DNA of 64,000 nucleotides from Balanoglossus misakiensis (Eukaryota; Hemichordata): NCBI GenBank assembly GCA_040954595.2, contig CM082578.2, positions 1 through 64,000 of the forward strand, read 5' to 3'. Below, piece by piece: positions 1 to 12,657 of this stretch (positions are counted from its first letter, which is position 1; each line of letters opens with the position of its first letter). Below the pieces are notes generated by a model that worked only from the letters and a program-made list of their open reading frames with translations, did no database searches and was not told where the DNA came from. The position numbers and the translations under genes were made by a program.

Positions 1-1796
1 GTTCAATACTACATTTATTAGATATCAGCTAATTTTGGACAATCATCTAAAATCTAAATCATTTTTTCATATTTGGATATCTGATGATGTATGAAATTTC
101 CAATATATGTAAAAATGGTGCTGATTATAAAAAATGCACTCTGAATAAGCTGATTTAATACAAAATTCCGTTTTATTCGTTTTTGCACCAAAAAGGTCAT
201 TTTTAGGCAAAACATTCTTTATTTTTTTAATTCGGTGGCCTGATCATATATAAGCAATTGCTTGCATGTTAAAAGTTTTTATGACTTTTAAAAGCAGTGA
301 CACTGGCGGCATTCAACACGAAAATAACAATTTTAACCACAATTTGGTCAAAATGGTAAATTTTTGAAAATTACAAAAAATACCTGTTTTCTACATTTTC
401 GGAAATCTGATGGAGTATAGAATGCTCTTCGTATATATATATCGATACAAATTCCACAAAAGACCGTCTAAGTTGGCTCACTGCAGACAAAATTGCGTTT
501 TACCAAATTTTCCTTGAAAATGTCATTTTTAGAAAAATAAAATAAAAAAACCTTCGTTCTTCGAATTTGGTACCCTGATCATATATGACATGTTGATTGT
601 ATGTTAAAACTTTCGACCACTCCAAAAATGCAGAGATATTGACGGAATTCAAGAAAAAATAGCCATTTTGGCCATATTTTGACAAAATGGTACATTTTTG
701 AAAAATCATAAAAAATTAACTCTTTTCTTCATTTTCGGAAATATTATGGAGCATGAAGTGTCGTTCTCTTGTAAAAAGTGCTGCAAATTCCAGAAAAGGC
801 GGTATAATTTGAATCACCCAAGACAAAATTGCAATTTTTCGACTTTTTTTCGAAAAATTGTCTTTTTTACAAAATAAATAAGAATAAATTCTTTTCTTAG
901 TTTCAAACGGGTAGAGATACTTTCCACACGGATTTTCTAACATTGAATTCCCGTTCATCAACTCAGATTTCCTACAGCATAAGTCGGCTAAAACCCTGAC
1001 ACTCTAGAGCAGAAACAGTTGCACACTGGTAACGTTGAACAAGTCGATTTTTCTACGGCCTGGCTCGGCTAAATCTCCGTCACAATATGACAGACACTAG
1101 CGTACGTTAGCAACGGTGATCAAGTCAGATTTTCTACGGCATGGGTTGGATAAAGCCCCGGCACTCTAGAGCAGAAACACGCGTACAGAGACCACGTTGA
1201 TCAAGTCTGATCTCCTACGGCTTGGCTCGACTAAAACCCCGGCACACTATGGCAGACACTAGCGTTCGTTAGCAACGTTGATCAAGTCAGATTTCCTACG
1301 GCATGGCTTGGCTAAAGCCCTGGCACTCTAGAGCAGAAACACGCGTACAGAGACCACGTTGATCTACGCACATTTCCTTCGGCCTGGCACGGCTGATGCC
1401 CCGGCACTATATATAGGACACAAACTGGCGTAAGTTAACAACGGTAATCACGTCGGGTTTCCTACGGCCTGGCTCAGCTGAAGCCCCGGCACTCTAGAGC
1501 AGAAACAGGCGTACATTGACCACGTTGATCAAGTCAGATTTCCTACGGCGTGACTCGGCTGGTGCACCGGCTCTATATGACACAGACTGGCGTAAGTTAT
1601 CAACGGTGATTACGTCGGATTTCCTACGGCCTGGTTTAGCTGAAGCCCCGGCACTTTAGAGCGGAAACACGCGTACATTGACCACGATGATCAAGTCCGA
1701 TCTCCTACGGCCTGGCTCGACTAAAACCCCGGCACACCATGACAGACACTAGCGTTCGTTAGCAACGGTGATCAAGTCGGATTTCCTTCGGCCTGG
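1..1796 (+). repeat. Left arm of inverted repeat
   Basis: Pairs with 2653-4448 base for base (coordinates sum to 4449 throughout), with no net length difference. By eye I find roughly ten substitutions, for example 472 against 3977. Confidence 0.88.
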
Positions 1797-2051
1797 CTCT
1801 GCAAAAGACCCGACACTCTAGTACAAAGACGTTGGCTAAGTTGGGCAAACCGAAGAGGGAAAGTCGCAGCGGGTCAACACTCGACATTTGTTCCGGTAGG
1901 ACTGCATTATTGCCTGTCGATTTATAGAGAGAGCCCGAATTTAACCAGGGCGTTTCAAACACCGACGTTTGTTGGGGGCAAGGCCTACAGTACTGCCGGG
2001 TAAGCTGACATCGGCGTACCGCATATAATGTAAGGGGGGGGGACAGAACGG
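2..2051 (-). repeat. Satellite unit, full (2050 bp)
   Basis: Order left to right: R3, R2, R1 (about 2-950), GC-richer block of 81-bp monomers (about 951-1796), U (1797-2051) ending in G9. Bases 1-1796 are a near-identical inverted copy of 2653-4448. Confidence 0.93.
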
Positions 2052-2652
2052 TTCAATACTACGTTTATTAGATATCAGCTAATTTTGGACAATCATCTAA
2101 AATCTAAATCATTTTTTCATATTTGGATATCTGATGATGTATGAAATTTCCATTATATGTAAAAATGGTGCTTATTATAAAACATGCACTCTGAATGAAC
2201 TGATTTAATACAAGATTGCGTTTTATTCGTTTTTGCACCAAAAAGGTCATTTTTAGGCAAAACATTCTTTATATTTTTAATTCGGTGACCTGATCATATA
2301 TAAACAATTGCTTGTGTGTTAAAAGTTTTTATGGCTTTTAAAAGCAGTGACACTGGCGGCATTCATCACGAAAATAACAATTTTAGCCACAATTTGGTCA
2401 AAATGGTAAATTTTTGAAAATTACAAAAAATACCTGTTTTCTACACTTTCGGAAATCTGATGGAGTATAGAATGCTCTTCGTATGTATATATCGATACAA
2501 ATTCCACAAAAGACCGTCTAATTTGGCTCACTGCAGACAAAATTGCGTTTTACCAAATTTTCCTTGAAAATGTCATTTTTAGAAAAAAAAATAAAAAAAC
2601 CTTTATTCTTCGAATTTGGTGCCCTGATCATATATGACATGTTGATTGTATG
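2052..2652 (-). repeat. Satellite unit, truncated at inversion
   Basis: Contains R3 and part of R2 only. The normal continuation gattgtatgttaaaac is broken after gattgtatg and replaced by the start of the GC-richer block in the opposite orientation. Confidence 0.9.
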
Positions 2653-2657
2653 CCAGG
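2648..2657. other. Orientation switch 1 (minus to plus)
   Basis: R2 in minus orientation (gattgtatg) is joined to the first monomer in plus orientation (ccaggccg). At most one shared base (g at 2652). Confidence 0.9.
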
Positions 2658-4447
2658 CCGAAGGAAATCCGACTTGATCACCGTTGCTAACGAACGCTAG
2701 TGTCTGTCATGGTGTGCCGGGGTTTTAGTCGAGCCAGGCCGTAGGAGATCTGACTTGATCATCGTGGTCAATGTACGCGTGTTTCCGCTCTAAAGTGCCG
2801 GGGCTTCAGCTAAACCAGGCCGTAGGAAATCCGACGTAATCACCGTTGATAACTTACGCCAGTCTGTGTCATATAGAGCCGGTGCACCAGCCGAGTCACG
2901 CCGTAGGAAATCTGACTTGATCAACGTGGTCAATGTACGCCTGTTTCTGCTCTAGAGTGCCGGGGCTTCAGCTGAGCCAGGCCGTAGGAAACCCGACGTG
3001 ATTACCGTTGTTAACTTACGCCAGTTTGTGTCCTATATATAGTGCCGGGGCATCAGCCGTGCCAGGCCGAAGGAAATGTGAGTAGATCAACGTGGTCTCT
3101 GTACGCGTGTTTCTGCTCTAGAGTGCCAGGGCTTTAGCCAAGCCATGCCGTAGGAAATCTGACTTGATCAACGTTGCTAACGAACGCTAGTGTCTGTCAT
3201 AGTGTGCCGGGGTTTTAGTCGAGCCAAGCCGTAGGAGATCAGACTTGATCAACGTGGTCTCTGTACGCGTGTTTCTGCTCTAGAGTGCCGGGGCTTTATC
3301 CAACCCATGCCGTAGAAAATCTGACTTGATCACCGTTGCTAACGTACGCTAGTGTCTGTCATATTGTGACGGAGATTTAGCCGAGCCAGGCCGTAGAAAA
3401 ATCGACTTGTTCAACGTTACCAGTGTGCAACTGTTTCTGCTCTAGAGTGTCAGGGTTTTAGCCGACTTATGCTGTAGGAAATCTGAGTTGATGAACGGGA
3501 ATTCAATGTTAGAAAACCCGTGTGGAAAGTATCTCTACCCGTTTGAAACTAAGAAAAGAATTTATTCTTATTTATTTTGTAAAAAAGACAATTTTTCGAA
3601 AAAAAGTCGAAAAATTGCAATTTTGTCTTGGGTGATTCAAATTATACCGCCTTTTCTGGAATTTGCAGCACTTTTTACAAGAGAACGACACTTCATGCTC
3701 CATAATATTTCCGAAAATGAAGAAAAGAGTTAATTTTTTATGATTTTTCAAAAATGTACCATTTTGTCAAAATATGGCCAAAATGGCTATTTTTTCTTGA
3801 ATTCCGTCAATATCTCTGCATTTTTGGAGTGGTCGAAAGTTTTAACATACAATCAACATGTCATATATGATCAGGGCACCAAATTCGAAGAACGAAGGTT
3901 TTTTTATTTTATTTTTCTAAAAATGACATTTTCAAGGAAAATTTGGTAAAACGCAATTTTGTCTGCAGTGAGCCAAATTAGACGGTCTTTTGTGGAATTT
4001 GTATCGATATATATATACGAAGAGCATTCTATACTCCATCAGATTTCCGAAAATGTAGAAAACAGGTATTTTTTGTAATTTTCAAAAATTTACCATTTTG
4101 ACCAAATTGTGGTTAAAATTGTTATTTTCGTGTTGAATGCCGCCAGTGTCACTGCTTTTAAAAGTCATAAAAACTTTTAACATGTAAGCAATTGCTTATA
4201 TATGATCAGGCCACCGAATTAAAAAAATAAAGAATGTTTTGCCTAAAAATGACCTTTTTGGTGCAAAAACGAATAAAACGGAATTTTGTATTAAATCAGC
4301 TCATTCAGAGTGCATTTTTTATAATCAGCACCATTTTTACATATATTGGAAATTTCATACATCATCAGATATCCAAATATGAAAAAATGATTTAGATTTT
4401 AGATGATTGTCCAAAATTAGCTGATATCTAATAAATGTAGTATTGAA
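2653..4447 (+). repeat. Satellite unit, lacks segment U
   Basis: Starts exactly at the first 81-bp monomer (ccaggccgaagg), so segment U is missing. It then runs through all ten monomers and R1, R2 (3769-4103) and R3 (4104-4447). Confidence 0.92.
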
Positions 4448-4448
4448 C
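2653..4448 (-). repeat. Right arm of inverted repeat
   Basis: Reverse-complement partner of 1-1796. The spacer between the arms is 1797-2652 (U of one unit plus R3 and part of R2 of the next). Confidence 0.88.
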
Positions 4449-6495
4449 CGTTCTGTCCCCCCCCTACATTATATGCGGTACGCCGATGTCAGCTTACCCG
4501 GCAGTACAGCAGGCCGTGCCCCCAAATAACGTCGGTGTTTGAAACGCCCTGGTTAAATTCGGGCTTTCTCTATAAATTGACAGGCAATAATGCAGTCCTA
4601 CCCGAACAAATGTCGAGTGTTGACCCGCTGTGACTTTCCCTCTTCGGTTTGCCCGACTTAGCCAACGTCTTTGTACTGATGTGTCGGGTCTTTTGCAGAG
4701 CCAGGCCGAAGGAAATCCGACTTGATCACCGTTGCTAACGAACGCTAGTGTCTGTCATGGTGTGCCGGGGTTTTAGTCGAGCCAGGCCGTACGAGATCTG
4801 ACTTGATCATCGTGGTCAATGTACGCGTGTTTCCGCTCTAAAGTGCCGGGGCTTCAGCTAAACCAGGCCGTAGGAAATCCGACGTAATCACCGTTGATAA
4901 CTTACGCCAGTCTGTGTCATATAGAGCCGGTGCACCAGCCGAGTCACGCCGTAGGAAATCTGACTTGATCAACGTGGTCAATGTACGCCTGTTTCTGCTC
5001 TAGAGTGCCGGGGCTTCAGCTGAGCCAGGCCGTAGGAAACCCGACGTGATTACCGTTGTTAACTTACGCCAGTTTGTGTCCTATATATAGTGCCGGGGCA
5101 TCAGCCGTGCCAGGCCGAAGGAAATGTGAGTAGATCAACGTGGTCTCTGTACGCTTGTTTCTGCTCTAGAGTGCCAGGGCTTTAGCCAAGCCATGCCGTA
5201 GGAAATCTGACTTGATCAACGTTGCTAACGAACGCTAGTGTCTGTCATAGTGTGCCGGGGTTTTAGTCGAGCCAAGCCGTAGGAGATCAGACTTGATCAA
5301 CGTGGTCTCTGTACGCGTGTTTCTGCTCTAGAGTGCCGGGGTTTTATCCGAGCTATGCCGTAGAAAATCTGACTTGATCACCGTTGCTAACGTACGCTAG
5401 TGTCTGTCATATTGTGACGGAGATTTAGCCGAGCCAGGCCGTAGAAAAATCGACTTGTTCAACGTTACCAGTGTGCAACTGTTTCTGCTCTAGAGTGTCA
5501 GGGTTTTAGCCGACTTATGCTGTAGGAAATCTGAGTTGATGAACGGGAATTCAATGTTAGAAAACCCGTGTGGAAAGTATCTCTACCCGTTTGAAACTAA
5601 GAAAAGAATTTATTCTTATTTATTTTGTAAAAAAGACAATTTTTCGAAAAAAAGTCGAAAAATTGCAATTTTGTCATGGGTGATTCAAATTATACCACCT
5701 TTTCTGGAATTTGCAGCACTTTTTACAAGAGAACGACACTTCATGCTCCATAATATTTCTGAAAATGAAGAAAAGAGTTAATTTTTTATGATTTTTCAAA
5801 AATGTACCATTTTGTCAAAATATGGCCAAAATGGCTATTTTTTCTTGAATTCCGTCAATATCTCTGCATTTTTGGAGTGGTCGAAAGTTTTAACATACAA
5901 TCAACATGTCATATATGATCAGGGCACCAAATTCGAAGAACGAAGGTTTTTTTATTTTATTTTTCTAAAAATGACATTTTCAAGGAAAATTTGGTAAAAC
6001 GCAATTTTGTCTGCAGTGAGCCAAATTAGACGGTCTTTTGTGGAATTTGTATCGATATATATATACGAAGAGCATTCTATACTCCATCAGATTTCCGAAA
6101 ATGTAGAAAACAGGTATTTTTTGTAATTTTCAAAAATTTACCATTTTGACCAAATTGTGGTTAAAATTGTTATTTTCGTGTTGAATGCCGCCAGTGTCAC
6201 TGCTTTTAAAAGTCATAAAAACTTTTAACATGCAAGCAATTGCTTATATATGATCAGGCCACCGAATTAAAAAAATAAAGAATGTTTTGCCTAAAAATGA
6301 CCTTTTTGGTGCAAAAACGAATAAAACGGAATTTTGTATTAAATCAGCTCATTCAGAGTGCATTTTTTATAATCAGCACCATTTTTACATATATTGGAAA
6401 TTTCATACATCATCAGATATCCAAATATGAAAAAATGATTTAGATTTTAGATGATTGTCCAAAATTAGCTGATATCTAATAAATGTAGTATTGAA
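4448..6495 (+). repeat. Satellite unit, full (2048 bp)
   Basis: Canonical order U, ten monomers, R1-R2-R3. C8 tract at 4457-4464. U has the cccaaataacgtcgg variant. Confidence 0.93.
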
Positions 6496-8548
6496 CCGTT
6501 CTGTCCCCCCCCCCCCCCTACATTATATGCGGTACGCCGATGTCAGCTTACCCGGCAGTACTGCAGGCCGTGCCCCCAAATAACGTCGGTGTTTGAAACG
6601 CCCTGGTTAAATTCGGGCTTTCTCTATAAATTGACAGGCAATAATGCAGTCCTACCCGAACAAATGTCGAGTGTTGACCCGCTGTGACTTTCCCTCTTCG
6701 GTTTGCCCGACTTAGCCAACGTCTTTGTACTAATGTGTCGGGTCTTTTGCAGAGCCAGGCCGAAGGAAATCCGACTTGATCACCGTTGCTAACGAACGCT
6801 AGTGTCTGTCATGGTGTGCCGGGGTTTTAGAAGAGCCAGGCCGTAGGAGATCTGACTTGATCATCGTGGTCAATGTACGCGTGTTTCCGCTCTAAAGTGC
6901 CGGGGCTTCAGCTAAACCATGCCGTAGGAAATCCGACGTAATCACCGTTGATAACTTACGCCAGTCTGTGTCATATAGAGCCGGTGCACCAGCCGAATCA
7001 CGCCGTTGGAAATCTGTCTTGATCAACGTGGTCAATGTACGCCTGTTTCTGCTCTAGAGTGCCGGGGCTTCAGCTGAGCCAGGCCGTAGGAAACCCGACG
7101 TGATTACCGTTGTTAACTTACGCCAGTCTGTGTCCTATATATAGTGCCGGGGCATCAGCCGTGCCAGGCCGAAGGAAATGTGAGTAGATCAACGTGGTCT
7201 CTGTACGCGTGTTTCTGCTCTAGAGTGCCGGGGCTTTATCCAAGCCATGCCATAGAAAATCTGACTTGATCACCGTTGCTAACGTACGATAGTGTCTGTC
7301 ATAGTGTGCCGGGGTTTTAGTCGAGCCAAGCCGTAGGAGATCAGACTTGATCAACGTGGTCTCTGTACGCGTGTTTCTGCTCTAGAGTGCCGGGGCTTTA
7401 TCCGAGCTATGCCGTAGAAAATCTGACTTGATCACCGTTGCTAACGAACGCTAGTGTCTGTCATATTGTGACGGAGATTTAGCCGAGCCAGGCCGTAGAA
7501 AAATCGACTTGTTCAACGTTACCAGTGTGCAACTGTTTCTGCTCTAGAGTGTCAGGGTTTTAGCCGACTTATGCTGTAGGAAATCTGAGTTGATGAATGG
7601 GAATTCAATGTTAAAAAACCTGTGTGGAAAGTGTCTCTACCCTTTTGAAACTAAGAAAATAATTTATTCTTATTTATTTTGTAAAAAAGACAATTTTTCG
7701 AAAAAAAGTCGAAAAATTGCAATTTTGTCTTGGGTGATTCAAATTATACCGCCTTTTCTGGAATTTGCAGCACTTTTTACAAGAGAACGACACTTCATGC
7801 TCCATAATATTTCCGAAAATGAAGAAAAGAGTTAATTTTTTATGATTTTTCAAAAAATTACCATTTTTCTCAAAATATGGCCAAAATGGCTATTTTTCTT
7901 GAATTCCGTCAATATCTCTGCATTTTTGGAGTGGTCGAGAGTTTTAACATACAATCAACATGTCATATATGATCAGGGCACCAAATTCGAAGAACAAAGG
8001 TTTTTTTATTTTGTTTTCTAAAAATGACATTTTCAAGGAAAATTTGGTAAAACGCAATTTTGTCTGCAGTGAGCCAAATTAGACGGTCTTTTGTGGAATT
8101 TGTATCGATATATACATACGAAGAGCATTCTATACTCCATCAGATTTCCGAAAATGTAGAAAACAGGTATTTTTTGTAATTTTCAAAAATTTACCATTTT
8201 GACCAAATTGTGGCTAAAATTGTTATTTTCGTGATGAATGCCGCCAGTGTCACTGCTTTTAAAAGTCATAAAAACGTTTAACATACAAGCAATTGTTTAT
8301 ATATGATCAGGTCACCGAATTAAAAATATAAAGAATGTTTTGCCTAAAAATGACCTTTTTGGTGCAAAAACGAATAAAACGCAATCTTGTATTAAATCAG
8401 TTCATTCAGAGTGCATGTTTTATAATAAGCACCATTTTTACATATAATGGAAATTTCATACATCATCAGATATCCAAATATGAAAAAATGATTTAGATTT
8501 TAGATGATTGTCCAAAATTAGCTGATATCTAATAAATGTAGTATTGAA
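6496..8548 (+). repeat. Satellite unit, full (2053 bp)
   Basis: C14 tract. The start of the AT-rich block has a variant, gttaaaaaacctgtgtgg, seen again at 20.1-22.3 kb and 27.6-28.7 kb, so it marks relatedness between distant units. Confidence 0.93.
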
Positions 8549-10603
8549 CCGTTCTGTCCCCCCCCTTACATTATATGCGGTACGCCGATGTCAGCTTACC
8601 CGGCAGTACTGTAGGCCGTGCCCCCAACAAACGTCGGTGTTTGAAACGCCCTGGTTAAATTCGGGCTCTCTCTATAAATCGACAGGCAATAATGCAGTCC
8701 TACCGGAACAAATGTCGAGTGTTGACCCGCTGCGACTTTCCCTCTTCGGTTTGCCCAACTTAGCCAACGTCTTTGTACTAGAGTGTCGGGTCTTTTGCAG
8801 AGCCAGGCCGAAGGAAATCCGACTTGATCACCGTTGCTAACGAACGCTAGTGTCTGTAATGGTGTGCCGGGGTATTAGTCGAGCCAGGCCGTAGGAGATC
8901 TGACTTGATCATCGTGGTCAATGTACGCGTGTTTCCGCTCTAAAGTGCCGGGTCTTCAGCTAAACCAGGCCGTAGGAAATCCGACGTAATCACCGTTGAT
9001 AACTTACGCCAGTCTGTGTCATATAGAGCCGGTGCACCAGCCGAGTCACGCCGTAGGAAATCTGACTTGATCAACGTGGTCAATGTACGCCTGTTTCTGC
9101 TCTAGAGTGCCGGGGCTTCAGCTGAGCCAGGCCGTAGGAAACCCGACGTGATTACCGTTGTTAACTTACGCCAGTTTGTGTCCTATATATAGTGCCGGGG
9201 CATCAGCCGTGCCAGGCCGAAGGAAATGTGAGTAGATCAACGTGGTCTCTGTACGCGTGTTTCTGCTCTAGAGTGCCAGGGCTTTAGCCAAGCCATGCCG
9301 TAGGAAATCTGACTTGATCAACGCTGCTAACGAACGCTAGTGTCTGTCATAGTGTGCCGGGGTTTTAGTCGAGCCAAGCCGTAGGAGATCAGACTTGATC
9401 AACGTGGTCTCTGTACGCGTGTTTCTGCTCTAGAGTGCCGGGGCTTTATCCAACCCATGCCGTAGAAAATCTGACTTGATCACCGTTGCTAACGTACGCT
9501 AGTGTCTGTCATATTGTGACGGAGATTTAGCCGAGCCAGGCCGTAGAAAAATCGACTTGTTCAACGTTACCAGTGTGCAACTGTTTCTGCTCTAGAGTGT
9601 CAGGGTTTTAGCCGACTTATGCTGTAGGAAATTTGAGTTGATGAACGGGAATTCAATGTTAGAAAACCCGTGTGGAAAGTATCTCTACCCGTTTGAAACT
9701 AAGAAAAGAATTTACTCTTATTTATTTTGTAAAAAAGACAATTTTTCGAAAAAAAAGTCGAAAAATTGCAGTTTTGTCTTGGGTGATTCAAATTATACCG
9801 CCTTTTCTGGAATTTGCAGCACTTTTTACAAGAGAACGACACTTCATGCTCCATAATATTTCCGAAAATGAAGAAAAGAGTTAATTTTTTATGATTTTTC
9901 AAAAATTTACCATTTTTGTCACAATATGGCCAAAATGGCTATTTTTCTTGAATTCCATCAATATCTCAGCATTTTTGGAGTAGTCGAGAGTTTTAACATA
10001 CAATCAACATGTCATATATGATCAGGGCACCAAATTCGAAGAACAAAGGTTTTTTTTTTTTTTTTTTCTAAAAATGACATTTTCAAGGAAAATTTGGTAA
10101 AACGCAATTTTGTCTGCAGTGAGCCAAATTAGACGGTCTTTTGTGGAAATTGTATCGATATATACATACGAAGAGCATTCTACACTCCATCAGATTTCCG
10201 AAAATGTAGAAAACAGGTATTTTTTGTAAATTTCAAAAATTTACCATTTTGACTAAATTGTGGCTAAAATTGTTATTTTCGTGATGAATGCCGCCAGTGT
10301 CACTGCTTTTAAAAGTCATTAAAACTTTTAACATACAAGCAATTGTTTATATATGATCAGGTCACCGAATTAAAAAAATAAAGAATGTTTTGCCTAAAAA
10401 TGACCTTTTTGGTGCAAAAACGAATAAAACGCAATCTTGTATTAAATCAGTTCATTCAGAGTGCATGTTTTATAATAAGCACCAATTTTACATATAATGG
10501 AAATTTCATACAAAAAATCATCAGATATCCAAATATGAAAAAATGATTTAGATTTTAGATGATTGTCCAAAATTAGCTGATATCTAATAAATGTAGTATT
10601 GAA
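8549..10603 (+). repeat. Satellite unit, full (2055 bp)
   Basis: C8 tract. Carries an 18-T run at 10050-10067 and a small A-rich insertion near 10512 (tacaaaaaatcatc). Its U lacks the usual stop codon in one frame, which gives a chance 98-codon frame. Confidence 0.92.
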
Positions 10604-12657
10604 CCGTTCTGCCCCCCCCCCCCCCTTACATTATATGCGGTACGCCGATGTCAGATTACCCGGCAGTACTGTAGGCCGTGCCCCCAACAAACGTCGGTGT
10701 TTGAAACGCCCTGGTTAAATTCGGGCTCTCTCTATAAATCGACAGGCAATAATGCAGTCCTACCGGAACAAATATCAAGTGTTGAACCGCTGTGACTTTC
10801 CCTGTTCGGTTTGCCCGACTTAGCCAACGTCTTTGTACTAGAGTTTCGGGTCTTTTGCAGAGCCAGGCCGAAGGAAATCCGACTTGATCACCGTTGCTAA
10901 CGAACGCTAGTGTCTGTCATGGTGTGCCGGGGTTTTAGTCGAGCCAGGCCGTAGGAGATCTGACTTGATCATCGTGGTCAATGTACGCGTGTTTCCGCTC
11001 TAAAGTGCCGGGGCTTCAGCTAAACCAGGCCGTAGGAAATCCGACGTAATCACCGTTGATAACTTACGCCAGTCTGTGTCATATAGAGCCGGTGCACCAG
11101 CCGAGTCACGCCGTAGGAAATCTGACTTGATCAACGTGGTCAATGTACGCCTGTTTCTGCTCTAGAGTGCCGGGGCTTCAGCTGAGCCAGGCCGTAAGAA
11201 AACCCGACGTGATTACCGTTGTTAACTTACGCCAGTCTGTGTCCTATATATAGTGCCGGGGCATCAGCCGTGCCAGGCCGAAGGAAATGTGAGAAGATCA
11301 ACGTGGTCTCTGTACGCGTGTTTCTGCTCTAGAGTGCCAGGGCTTTAGTTAAGCCATGCCGTAGGAAATCTGACTTGATCAAAGTTGCTAACGAACGCTA
11401 GTGTCTGTCATAGTGTGCCGGGGTTTTAGTCGAGCCAAGCCGTAGGAGATCAGACTTGATCAACGTGGTCTCTGTACGCGTGTTTCTGCTCTAGAGTGCC
11501 AGGGCTTTATCCAAGCCATGCCGTAGAAAATCTGACTTGATCACCGTTGCTAACGTACGCTAGTGTCTGTCATATTGTGACGGAGATTTAGCCGAGCCAG
11601 GTCGTAGAAAAATCGACTTGTTCAACGTTACCAGTGTGCAACTGTTTCTGCTCTAGAGTGTCAGGGTTTTTGCCGACTTATGCTGTAGGAAATCTGAGTT
11701 GATGAACGGGAATTCAATGTTAGAAAACCCGTGTGGAAAGTATCTCTACCCGTTTGAAACTAAGAAAAGAATTTATTCTTATTTATTTTGTAAAAAAAGA
11801 CAATTTTTCGAAAAAAAGTTGAAAATGGTAATTTTGTCTTGGGTGATTCAAATTATACCGCCTTTTCTGGAATTTGCAGCACTTTTTGCAAGAGAACGAC
11901 ACTTCATGCTCCATAATATTTCCGAAAATGAAGAAAAGAGTTAATTTTTTATGATTTTTCAAAAATTTACCATTTTTGTCAAAATATGGCCAAAATGGCT
12001 ATTTTTCTTGAATTCCGTCAATATCTCTGCATTTTTGGAGTGGTCGAGAGTTTTAACATACAATCAACATGTCATATATGATCAGGGCACCAAATTCGAA
12101 GAACAAAGGTTTTTTTATTTTTTTTTCTAAAAATGACATTTTCAAGGAAAATTTGGTAAAACGCAATTTTGTCTGCAGTGAGCCAAATTAGACGGTCTTT
12201 TGTGGAATTTGTATCGATATATACATACGAAGAGCATTCTATACTCCATCAGATTTCCGAAAATGTAGAAAACAGGTATTTTTTGTAATTTTCAAAAATT
12301 TACCATTTTGACCAAATTGTGGCTAAAATTGTTATTTTCGTGATGAATGCCGCCAGTGTCACTGCTTTTAAAAGTCATAAAAACTTTTAACATACAAGCA
12401 ATTGTTTATATATGATCAGGTCACCGAATTAAAAATATAAAGAATGTTTTGCCTAAAAATGACCTTTTTGGTGCAAAAACGAATAAAACGCAATCTTGTA
12501 TTAAATCAGTTCATTCAGAGTGCATGTTTTATAATAAGCACCATTTTTACATATAATGGAAATTTCATACATCATCAGATATCCAAATATGAAAAAATGA
12601 TTTAGATTTTAGATGATTGTCCTAAAGTAGCTGATATCTAATAAATGTAGTATTGAA
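10604..12657 (+). repeat. Satellite unit, full (2054 bp)
   Basis: C14 tract starting directly after ctg. All ten monomers and the three AT-rich copies are present. Confidence 0.92.

Larger units (their letters stand above)
1..2652 (-). repeat. Satellite array, minus-orientation block 1
   Basis: One full unit and a truncated second unit of the 2.05-kb satellite, read with poly-G at the right of the unit. Base 1 is the last base of a preceding unit, so the array continues to the left of the window. The block ends abruptly inside R2 of the AT-rich part, where orientation flips. Confidence 0.93.

Noticed and set aside
81-96. Hammerhead-ribozyme-like core ctgatga ... gaaa in the AT-rich block
   Set aside because: Only five bases separate ctgatga from gaaa and they cannot form stem II; no proper stem III and cleavage site follows. 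The homologous position in R2 (ctgatggagtatagaa) lacks the core.
3488-3733. Repeated 81-codon frame (starts MMNGNSML) in the AT-rich block, and the related 69- and 65-codon frames
   Set aside because: They recur only because the satellite recurs. Indels break or shift them in many units (for example 13.9, 24.5, 42.7 and 46.8 kb), the three frames are just homologous readings of R1, R2 and R3, and no start context, domain or splice structure supports a gene.
8544-8840. 98-101 codon frame across poly-C and segment U (also near 19.0, 34.2 and 35.7 kb)
   Set aside because: It runs through the length-variable poly-C tract, so its frame changes from unit to unit, and most units have a stop at ccgctgtga. 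It is open by chance in only a few copies.
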